A DNA stretch of 10,401 bases, taken from contig JAUWSR010000113.1 of the NCBI GenBank assembly GCA_030609975.1, forward strand, positions 1 through 10,401, read 5' to 3'. Position 1 is the stretch's first letter. The number at the start of each line of letters is the position of its first letter. Both the position numbers and the translations under genes were made by a program. Source of the stretch: Acidobacteriota bacterium. Its GTDB lineage: Bacteria; Acidobacteriota; Aminicenantia; Aminicenantales; Aminicenantaceae. Of this stretch, positions 1 through 6,307 are shown one piece after another. The notes below the pieces were generated by a model. That model saw nothing but the letters and a program-made list of their open reading frames with translations, did not search any database and was not told where the DNA came from.

Positions 1-1013
1 CCGAATTCTTCATTCATGAACAAAACCGCTCTGATCGTCCGCTTGGGCTTGATCCCTAATTCCTTGAGAAGCAGCAGCGCCGCCAACGATTGGGCACAGC
101 CGGCACCATCGTCATGGGCGCCATGACTCAGGTCCCAACAATCAAGGTGACCTCCCAGCAGGACGATCTCGTCGGGCTGATCACTTCCCGTGATCTGGCC
201 CACTACATTGTAGGATTGGACATCCTCAAGGTTTCGACAATTGAAGTTCATGTGGAGGCGTACCTCAGGATCTAGCTCCAATGTCCGGCTCAGGATATCC
301 GCACCTTGGGTGCTGACACAGGCTGCGGGAAGGGGAGAGGCATCAGGCGAATAGCGCAGCATCCCGGTGTGGGGGAGATCGTCCAAGCTCGTGGTCAGAG
401 ATCGGACCAGAGCGCCTACCGCACCCACTTTTGAGGCTTCCACAGCTCCTTGGGTTCTTTGGTTGGCGGCTTGACCGTAAGCACTGAAGGTATTTAAAAG
501 GGCAGGGTCCAGGGGACGGTTAAAAAATATTATCTTTCCCCGGGCCTTTTCTCCGAGTTCACGGAGTTCTTGGAAGCTTTGAACCTCGGTAACCTGAGCG
601 TCTATTCCGTTCTCTGGGGTGCCAATGCTTCCCCCAATGGCTGCGATGGAAAGAGGTTGAGAGCCATAGGTGGAGGAGAGAAGACGAGCTTTGGCTGTGC
701 TGCCTCGGATCCAGTGAGGGACCATGGTGGGTTCCAAGTGCACGGATTCGAAACCAAATTCAAGCATGAGCTGTCGTGTCAGTTCCACTGCTGCTGCTGC
801 TTGGGGAGACCCGGCTAGACGTGGTCCAGTGTCCGTGATCTGTCTCAAAATGGCATAGGTATACTGTTTTGTCAGACCCAATTTCAACAGGTTTTGTGCG
901 GTGTCTGCGTGCGTTATCTTTTTTTGTCCTGAAATAAGCGAAACCAAAAGCATCGATGTTATCCCACTCACCAGAAAGAATCGACCTGTGCTGTGTTTAG
1001 CAGAACCGAACAT
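1..1013 (-). CDS. Exported M28-family metallopeptidase (carboxypeptidase Q-like), C-terminus beyond window
   Basis: This is a zinc-dependent aminopeptidase/carboxypeptidase of family M28, expected to cleave peptides in the periplasm or outside the cell. The frame is open from ATG at 1013 down to the window edge: 337 complete codons without a stop. Residues 1-30 form a signal peptide or anchor (basic start, then FFLVSGITSMLLVSLISG). Residues about 125-265 match the position of the protease-associated (PA) insert of carboxypeptidase Q-like enzymes. The M28 metal and catalytic motifs follow: GGHLD (H289, D291), HDDGAG (D301/D302) and NEE (E335/E336). The remaining Asp and His zinc ligands of the family would lie off the window. 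An AAGGAGGAG Shine-Dalgarno a few bases upstream fixes the start. It is divergent from the YbhB-like gene. The family call is firm; the true substrate cannot be read from sequence. Confidence 0.9.
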   Translation of the reverse strand, partial: MFGSAKHSTGRFFLVSGITSMLLVSLISGQKKITHADTAQNLLKLGLTKQYTYAILRQITDTGPRLAGSPQAAAAVELTRQLMLEFGFESVHLEPTMVPHWIRGSTAKARLLSSTYGSQPLSIAAIGGSIGTPENGIDAQVTEVQSFQELRELGEKARGKIIFFNRPLDPALLNTFSAYGQAANQRTQGAVEASKVGAVGALVRSLTTSLDDLPHTGMLRYSPDASPLPAACVSTQGADILSRTLELDPEVRLHMNFNCRNLEDVQSYNVVGQITGSDQPDEIVLLGGHLDCWDLSHGAHDDGAGCAQSLAALLLLKELGIKPKRTIRAVLFMNEEF

Positions 1014-1046
1014 GACTCCTCCTTGGGCTTGGTTTTAGAGGGGAAT

Positions 1047-1076
1047 ATTATACTTCAGCAGGATATTTATTGACAT
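1047..1076 (-). promoter_or_regulatory. Putative sigma-70-type promoter of the M28 peptidase gene
   Basis: On the minus strand a perfect TATAAT lies at 1052-1047. With an 18-base spacer, ATGTCA at 1076-1071 matches the -35 consensus at 4 of 6 positions. Transcription would start near 1040 and leave a leader of about 25 bases carrying the Shine-Dalgarno. The -35 box overlaps the plus-strand one. Consensus matching by eye only. Confidence 0.5.
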
Positions 1077-1098
1077 TGAGAAAGAGGTGGGCGATATT
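1070..1098 (+). promoter_or_regulatory. Putative sigma-70-type promoter of the YbhB-like gene
   Basis: A perfect TTGACA at 1070-1075 is followed after exactly 17 bases by GATATT at 1093-1098, which matches TATAAT at 4 of 6 positions. Transcription would begin near 1105, just ahead of the GGGGGT Shine-Dalgarno (1111-1116) and the ATG at 1121. If this promoter is real, the in-frame TTG at 1070 cannot be the translation start, because it lies inside the -35 box. Confidence 0.45.
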
Positions 1099-1120
1099 TA
1101 TAGAGACCAAGGGGGTCGAA

Positions 1121-1579
1121 ATGAGCATGAAACTTGTAAGTGCTGCCTTTCAGGAAGGGGGAACGATCTCTGAAAAATTTACGTGTGATGGTGCAGATCG
1201 GTCACCTCCCTTAAATTGGGACGGAGTCCCGGACGAAACCAAAAGCTTGGTCCTTATCCTGGATGATCCGGATGCTCCCATGGGGACTTGGGTCCACTGG
1301 GTCGTTTACAACCTCCCTCCCACGATCGGGGGATTATCCGAGGGCGTTGTTCCTGAACGCGAAATCAAGGGCGGTGGACTCCAAGGGATGAACGATTTTC
1401 GCAAAATCGGATACGGAGGACCCTGTCCTCCTGCGGGAGAACATCGCTACTTCTTTAAACTGTATGCTCTGGACACGGTCTTTCCCTTTGCCGCGGGAGT
1501 GACCAAAGCTCAGCTGATGATCGCCATGGAAGGGCATGTTATCGAGGAGACCCATCTCATGGGACGGTATCGACGTTGA
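1121..1579 (+). CDS. YbhB/YbcL family (PEBP, Raf kinase inhibitor-like) protein
   Basis: This is a 152-residue cytoplasmic protein of the phosphatidylethanolamine-binding protein fold, YbhB/YbcL branch. No signal peptide is visible. Family landmarks are clear: the N-terminal strand and FTCDGADRSPPLNW (20-33), the anion-pocket motif DDPDAP (48-53), WVHWVVYNLPP (57-67), and YGGPCPPAGEHRYFFKLYALD (98-118), all in the usual order. Length is normal for the family (about 150-160). I chose ATG 1121, with a G-rich Shine-Dalgarno four bases upstream, over an in-frame TTG at 1070, because homologues begin at this MKL-type segment and the TTG lies in a likely promoter. ATG 1127 is a second possible start. 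Bacterial members have no settled biochemical role, so no reaction is claimed. It appears monocistronic. Confidence 0.93.
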   Translation: MSMKLVSAAFQEGGTISEKFTCDGADRSPPLNWDGVPDETKSLVLILDDPDAPMGTWVHWVVYNLPPTIGGLSEGVVPEREIKGGGLQGMNDFRKIGYGGPCPPAGEHRYFFKLYALDTVFPFAAGVTKAQLMIAMEGHVIEETHLMGRYRR

Positions 1580-1736
1580 TCTCCCTGGAATAAAACACAT
1601 CTATCCCTCTCTATCGAAAACGGCTCTATATAAAAATATAACATCTGTCCATTATTTGTGACATTCTTGCTAATTATTCCCTATTTGTTTCCCAGGAAAT
1701 ATTTGGTACAAAAATTGCATACCAGGATGGGTTAGA

Positions 1737-1765
1737 TTGCTGAGCAGATATAAATATGATAAAAT
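1737..1765 (+). promoter_or_regulatory. Putative promoter of the five-gene operon
   Basis: TAAAAT at 1760-1765 matches the -10 consensus at 5 of 6 positions and is preceded by TGA (1757-1759), giving an extended -10 element. TTGCTG at 1737-1742 is a weak -35 (first three bases match) at 17-base spacing. AT-rich DNA produces such matches by chance, so this is tentative. Transcription would start near 1772, leaving a leader of about 70 bases before the GTG at 1844. Confidence 0.35.
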
Positions 1766-1830
1766 CTATAAATACAGTAGACATAGTCTGTGGCTATTGC
1801 AATCATTCGCTTGTATCCTTTAATATAGAT

Positions 1831-1837
1831 GAAGGAG
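1831..1837 (+). promoter_or_regulatory. Shine-Dalgarno site that places the start at GTG 1844
   Basis: GAAGGAG lies six bases before GTG 1844, an ideal spacing. The upstream in-frame ATG at 1829 has only TTTAATATAG before it, with no Shine-Dalgarno, and would itself overlap this site. The GTG also gives a more typical signal peptide beginning MKKERLFKLK. Confidence 0.7.
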
Positions 1838-1843
1838 TTTGTT

Positions 1844-4800
1844 GTGAAGAAGGAGAGGCTCTTTAAATTAAAGCCCAGCGTGGTTTTTGTCTTGATCTTG
1901 ACTGTAAGCCTGTTTTCTCAGGGTTTGCATGCTCAATATTTCGGACGTAACAAAGTTCAGTACAAATCGTTCGACTTCAAGGTTCTGAAGACCGAACACT
2001 TCGATATCTACTATTATCCCGAGATGCGTCCGGCTGCAGAACAAGCGGCACGTATGGCTGAACGCTGGTATGCGCGTTTCGCCCGGCTCCTGAGCCATGA
2101 ACTGCGGGGCCGGCAGCCTCTGATCCTCTATGCCAACTCGCCGGCCTTTCAGCAGACCACGACCATTCCGGGTTTTATTGGTGAAAGCACGGGTGGCGTA
2201 ACCGAGATGTTCAAGCGCAGGATCATTCTACCTTTAGGCGCTTCCCTGGCAGCTTCGGATCATGTGATCGGCCATGAGATCGTCCACGCCTTCCAGTTCG
2301 ATATCTCGTCGCAAGGGCTTTCTGGATTTGCCGGCGGTCATCCTGGCATGAGCATGCCTCTCTGGATGATAGAGGGGATGGCCGAGTACCTTTCCATCGG
2401 TGCCGATGATCCCCAGACAGCCATGTGGATGAGGGATGCGACTCAGGGGGAGAAGCTGCCCAAGATCGAGGATTTGATCGATACCTATGAGTATTTTCCC
2501 TACCGCTGGGGGCAGTCTCTCTGGGCCTACATAACCGGCGAATATGGTGATGAGGCTGTGGCAACGATCATGAAATCTGCCGGCCGTATGGGAGGTTATG
2601 AAGCCGCTATCCAGCGTGCCTTGGGCGTCTCTTTGGAGGAGCTGGCCCAAGGATGGCACGAAGCCATGCTGGCGGCTCACAAGCCGCTGCTGGACGAAAC
2701 CGACCTTCACGACGACCGCAGCCGCCTGGTGGTAGAGGGTGGAAAATACAATAGGTACAACATCGCGCCTTCACTCAGCCCCGACGGTAAATCCATGGTT
2801 CTGCTTTCGACCCGTGATATGTTCTCCATCGACTTGTTTCTTGCTGATACGGAGACGGGGGAGTTCACGAAAAAACTCATCAGCACCGCTACCAATCCTG
2901 AGTTTGAGAGTATCCAGTTTATCAATTCGGCGGGCAGTTGGGACGCTTCCGGAGAACGCTTTGTATTTGGAGCCATCAAAAAAGGCGAACCTGTTCTCTC
3001 CTTTATCGACATCCCCCGTAAAAAAAAATATAAAGAGGTCAAATTTAAAGGCTTGGGTGAGATCCTCCATCCTTCCTGGGGGCCTGATGGCCGTTTTGTG
3101 GTCTTTTCAGCTCATCATGCTGGATATTCCGATCTTTTCCTTTATGACATCGAGGAAGATAAACTGGAAAGCCTGACCGACGATCCCTATGCCGACATCC
3201 AGCCGGACTGGTCTCCGGACGGACGCTATATCGCCTTTGTGACGGAACGGTTTTCCACCGACCTCTCGCTTTTGGATATCGGTTCCCCGGAACTTGCGCT
3301 TGTGGATATGGAGACCCGTGAGATCTCTCAGGTACCGGGTTTCAGAAGTGCCAAGAATATCAATCCCCAATGGGCGCCGGATTCACGCAGTTTGTTTTTC
3401 CTTTCCGACCAGAACGGCATCACCAACATCTACAATTATGACATGAACAGCCGAGAGATCACGCAGGTTACAAACCTCTACACCGGGATCAGCGGCATAA
3501 CCCCTATGAGTCCCTCCCTTTCCGTGGCGCAGGATTCGGGACGCATCGCTTACAGCTTTTATGAAGATGGTAACTACAATATTTACGCCATGGACGATGT
3601 CTCCAGTGCCCATGGCGAGGATCCGGTCGCCTTCGATGATACCAATCCCTCAGTGCTGCCTCCTCGAACTGAGGCTGGAGGGGAGCTGCAGGCACTGATG
3701 GCCAATCCTCTCTTCGGACTGCCTGAAGAAGCTGAATATGAGCAGGTGGATTATCGCCCCAAACTGAAACTGGATTACATCAGCCAGCCATCCCTTGGTG
3801 TCGGAGTCGATCGTTTCGGTGCCTATGCGGCCGGCGGCATATCCTTTAACTTCAGCGATATGATGGGATATCATAATCTGGCCTCGACTTTCATGATCAG
3901 TGGACGTATCGAGGAAACTGTAGCTGTGTTGTCCTATCAGAATACCCAAAACCGTATCAACTGGGGGGCTGCGCTGCAAAGGATCCCGTATGTGTATGGT
4001 GGGTATAACTTTGGCTATCGTGACTGGAACGGTGAACCCGCTTACTTTGAACAGGAGCTGATCTATCGCCAGATCAATTATGATGTCTCGGCTTTTGGCA
4101 CCTATCCCCTGAGCCAGGTCCAACGGTTTGAGCTTTGGGGAGGATACCGGATCCTCGATTTTCAGCGGGTGGTGTATACATACACCTACAGTATGTTTGA
4201 CAGGTTCCTGCTGAACCGGGATAAACAGAAACTGCCGGCACAGGACAGCCTCTATATGGCCTATGCCAGAGCTTCCTTGGTGTACGACACCTCGATGTTT
4301 GGAGCTACGGCACCGATCATGGGGCAGAGCTATATCCTTCAGGCTACCCCCAATTTCGGATCGATAAACTACTGGCAAGTCCTGGCTGACTATCGTCGCT
4401 ATCTTATGCCGGTGCGTCCATTTACGCTGGCGTTTCGTTTTATGCATTATGGCCGCTATGGCGCAGGGGCTCAGGACCAGCGCTTGTACCCGATCTATAT
4501 GGGCTACGAAACCCTCCTGCGTGGTTACACCAATTTCAATGCCCTCGAAGCCGGTTCGCCCGATTCGGTCTACTATCAGTTGTTCGGGAGCAAGATGCTT
4601 ATGGCTAATTTTGAGCTGCGCTTCCCCCTCTTTCAGCTCCTGGGAGTGGGCGGAGGATGGTACGGTATCCTACCCATGGATGTCTACACTTATTTCGATA
4701 CGGCGATCGCGTGGTATGATAGCCCACTTGCCAGTGAACAACCCTGGTTCTTGGGCGGTGACCGCCGGCCGCTGTCCAGTGCTGGGGTAGGATTGCGCAT

Positions 4801-4903
4801 GAATCTCTTTGGCTATTTTGTTATGGGCGTGTCTTACTCCTATCCTTTCGACCGACCCTTAAAAAACGGGTATTTCCAGATTACGCTGTGGCCGGGATTT
4901 TAG
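1844..4903 (+). CDS. Exported metallopeptidase / TolB-like propeller / Omp85-type beta-barrel fusion protein
   Basis: A 1019-residue protein (numbered from GTG 1844) predicted to sit in the outer membrane with periplasmic or surface domains. Residues 1-30 are a signal peptide ending LHA before Q31. Residues about 40-280 look like a gluzincin (peptidase MA-like) domain: HEIVH at 144-148 is the HExxH zinc motif, and E177 in WMIEGMAEY is the expected third ligand. Residues about 305-590 carry WD40-like/PD40 propeller blades with recurring W/S-x-PDG turns (312-315, 412-416, 456-460, 510-513), as in TolB. From about 636 to the end, alternating strands form a barrel with LLRGY (891-895), like the Omp85 RGF/Y loop motif, then FELRFPL and a final strand ending in F. 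No POTRA domains are visible. The catalytic motif is intact, so an active protease is likely; its substrate is unknown. It leads the operon, and the next gene starts three bases after its stop. Confidence 0.85.
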   Translation: MKKERLFKLKPSVVFVLILTVSLFSQGLHAQYFGRNKVQYKSFDFKVLKTEHFDIYYYPEMRPAAEQAARMAERWYARFARLLSHELRGRQPLILYANSPAFQQTTTIPGFIGESTGGVTEMFKRRIILPLGASLAASDHVIGHEIVHAFQFDISSQGLSGFAGGHPGMSMPLWMIEGMAEYLSIGADDPQTAMWMRDATQGEKLPKIEDLIDTYEYFPYRWGQSLWAYITGEYGDEAVATIMKSAGRMGGYEAAIQRALGVSLEELAQGWHEAMLAAHKPLLDETDLHDDRSRLVVEGGKYNRYNIAPSLSPDGKSMVLLSTRDMFSIDLFLADTETGEFTKKLISTATNPEFESIQFINSAGSWDASGERFVFGAIKKGEPVLSFIDIPRKKKYKEVKFKGLGEILHPSWGPDGRFVVFSAHHAGYSDLFLYDIEEDKLESLTDDPYADIQPDWSPDGRYIAFVTERFSTDLSLLDIGSPELALVDMETREISQVPGFRSAKNINPQWAPDSRSLFFLSDQNGITNIYNYDMNSREITQVTNLYTGISGITPMSPSLSVAQDSGRIAYSFYEDGNYNIYAMDDVSSAHGEDPVAFDDTNPSVLPPRTEAGGELQALMANPLFGLPEEAEYEQVDYRPKLKLDYISQPSLGVGVDRFGAYAAGGISFNFSDMMGYHNLASTFMISGRIEETVAVLSYQNTQNRINWGAALQRIPYVYGGYNFGYRDWNGEPAYFEQELIYRQINYDVSAFGTYPLSQVQRFELWGGYRILDFQRVVYTYTYSMFDRFLLNRDKQKLPAQDSLYMAYARASLVYDTSMFGATAPIMGQSYILQATPNFGSINYWQVLADYRRYLMPVRPFTLAFRFMHYGRYGAGAQDQRLYPIYMGYETLLRGYTNFNALEAGSPDSVYYQLFGSKMLMANFELRFPLFQLLGVGGGWYGILPMDVYTYFDTAIAWYDSPLASEQPWFLGGDRRPLSSAGVGLRMNLFGYFVMGVSYSYPFDRPLKNGYFQITLWPGF

Positions 4904-4906
4904 TAT

Positions 4907-6307
4907 ATGCAAACGCGGAGGTTCTTGAGAACAGGCTTCCTCAACATCCTTTTCCTACTAGGCTTTCTCCTGCTTATGTTCGCACTAGGCAGTCATGTGC
5001 TTATTGGTGGGGAAGGCAGCCTTAAGATCATCCTCTTGGCCCTTATCGTCCTGGTCCCCAGCTCGATCTGTGTGCTCTTTTACTACCTTCAAGACCGGCG
5101 GGAACCTGAGCCGGTGGAATACGTCGTGTATGCTTTTCTCGCTGGTATGGCGGCTGCCAGCCTGGGGCTCATCCCGCTATGGGAATTATTTTATAGGGTT
5201 CAGGACTGGATCTTTGTTTCTTCCCGCTCGTTTTTACAGGGGACTTTTCTGGTGGTTGCTCCTTTGGCGGCGGCAAGTCTCTACGCGGTTGTCCGCTACG
5301 TATTCTATCCTTTAAAGGAGTTTGATGAGCCGGTAGATGGGATGGTCTATGGAGCTGTGACCGGCGTTGGATTAGCATTTGTAATCACGATCCATCATCT
5401 GGTCACCCGTCCGGATTGTACGTTGTTCGTTATCGCCTCAGTGGCCACTTCCTACACTCTGATCTATTCCGCTGTGGGATCGTTGATAGGCTATCTACTG
5501 GGGCAGGTTAAATTTAGACACAAGAATCTTGAGGCCTATGCTCTGTTTTCCCTCCTGCTGGGAACACTGCTTCTAGGTGTTTTCTACAGCGTGAACGATT
5601 TAATTTTCTTAGAGGCCTATGCGGGAGCATTCTTCCTCTCTTTTGGTCTGGGACTCGCTTATGCGCTTATAGTGTTGGCCTATGGAACCTGGCAGATGCG
5701 GAGATTGACGGAGGCCGACCAGCATGCAAAGGTTGTCGTCTGCCGCAGATTTGACCGGCTGCCTAGTCTTTTGATCGTTTTGTTCCTGGTTGGGGCTGTA
5801 TTTGTGTCTGCCCGAGGTCTCAAAGGACAGCGGTTTGACATACCCGAGTTTGGAATTCATATTTATTACCCCAATTCGTTTTCTGCTTTTCCTTTTGAAG
5901 ATGCTTTCTCATCCAAAGTCGTTTCCTTTGATTCCATGCAGATGTTATTTTCCTGCCGGGGTCCCGAGAACCTCCCTGTGAATATCAGCATTCGGACCCA
6001 TCCTCTCGAATCCAAGCCTGATCGGTTCGATGTTGTTCGTTATGTTGAAGCTGCCGAGACCGAGAGCCTCTCCACCCGCTTGATATCCGTCGGAGGAATA
6101 AGAGGAACTCGCGTGGCCTACAGTTATTTGGTCGAGGCCCAGGAGCTTGATCAAGTGTTTCCCCGTCTGATGCAGACTTACTGCGATGTGATCTTCCGGG
6201 GAGATTCCGCTCTGGTTTTCACTTACAGAGCGGGAGCGGGCTATTTTGAGCAAGGGCTGTCCGAATATACCAAAATTTTAAAAAACCTGCGTTGGGAGGA
6301 CGAATGA
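4907..6307 (+). CDS. PrsW-like polytopic membrane protein lacking the protease residues, with extracytoplasmic C-terminal domain
   Basis: A 466-residue inner-membrane protein. Several hydrophobic segments span about 10-262, with another at 285-302. Similarity to PrsW (family M82 intramembrane metalloproteases) rests on YYLQDRREPEP near 59-69, FDEPVDGMVYGAVTGVGLAF (139-158) and GSLIGYLLGQVKF (191-203), in PrsW order and spacing. Set against PrsW, the catalytic EExxK becomes A122-A123-S-L-Y126, the Glu of the GFAxxEN motif becomes I160, and the two conserved His become Y187 and L223. It is therefore probably not a protease (inference). Residues about 305-466 form a soluble domain, loosely PsbP/DcrB-like (FDIPEFGIHIYYP, then LPVNISIRTHP); that similarity is weak. 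The start is three bases after the previous stop with no strong Shine-Dalgarno, suggesting coupled translation; the stop overlaps the next ATG. Confidence 0.8.
   Translation: MQTRRFLRTGFLNILFLLGFLLLMFALGSHVLIGGEGSLKIILLALIVLVPSSICVLFYYLQDRREPEPVEYVVYAFLAGMAAASLGLIPLWELFYRVQDWIFVSSRSFLQGTFLVVAPLAAASLYAVVRYVFYPLKEFDEPVDGMVYGAVTGVGLAFVITIHHLVTRPDCTLFVIASVATSYTLIYSAVGSLIGYLLGQVKFRHKNLEAYALFSLLLGTLLLGVFYSVNDLIFLEAYAGAFFLSFGLGLAYALIVLAYGTWQMRRLTEADQHAKVVVCRRFDRLPSLLIVLFLVGAVFVSARGLKGQRFDIPEFGIHIYYPNSFSAFPFEDAFSSKVVSFDSMQMLFSCRGPENLPVNISIRTHPLESKPDRFDVVRYVEAAETESLSTRLISVGGIRGTRVAYSYLVEAQELDQVFPRLMQTYCDVIFRGDSALVFTYRAGAGYFEQGLSEYTKILKNLRWEDE
6294..6300 (+). promoter_or_regulatory. Shine-Dalgarno and ATGA overlap setting the serine protease start
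   Basis: GGGAGGA stands three bases before ATG 6304, and ATGA at 6304-6307 shares bases with the TGA of the PrsW-like gene. An in-frame TTG at 6292 would begin inside this Shine-Dalgarno region and is rejected as the start. The arrangement implies translational coupling. Confidence 0.7.

Larger units (their letters stand above)
1580..1843. other. AT-rich intergenic region upstream of the five-gene operon
   Basis: About 260 bases without a credible gene, markedly richer in A+T than the flanking coding DNA. It holds a likely promoter (1737-1765), a direct repeat of TATAAATA (1749-1756 and 1767-1774) and a weak AGAC-ATA-GTCT hairpin near 1779-1789. I see no GC-rich stem plus T-run, so no intrinsic terminator for the YbhB-like gene can be supported. 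Confidence 0.6.

Noticed and set aside
90..818. Short plus-strand frames at 90-275 and 570-818
   Set aside because: Both lie opposite the M28 peptidase coding strand, which has clear catalytic motifs; neither shows a protein signature.
1070..1120. N-terminal extension of the YbhB-like gene from TTG 1070
   Set aside because: The TTG is part of a TTGACA promoter box, has no Shine-Dalgarno, and the extra residues do not resemble the family N-terminus.
1580..1843. Small RNA, riboswitch or terminator in the long gap
   Set aside because: Only weak short stems were found, with no GC-rich hairpin plus T-run and no known riboswitch core recognisable.
3020..3028. Run of nine A within the large fusion gene as a frameshift or slippage site
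   Set aside because: The frame is intact across it (R-K-K-K-Y-K) and continues through recognisable propeller blades, with no alternative product apparent; the same holds for the run of eight T at 8070-8077 in pgi.
3650..4447. A 265-codon open frame on the minus strand inside the barrel-encoding part of the large gene
   Set aside because: It lies wholly antisense to a well-supported domain, has no recognisable motif and looks like a by-product of the codon pattern on the other strand.
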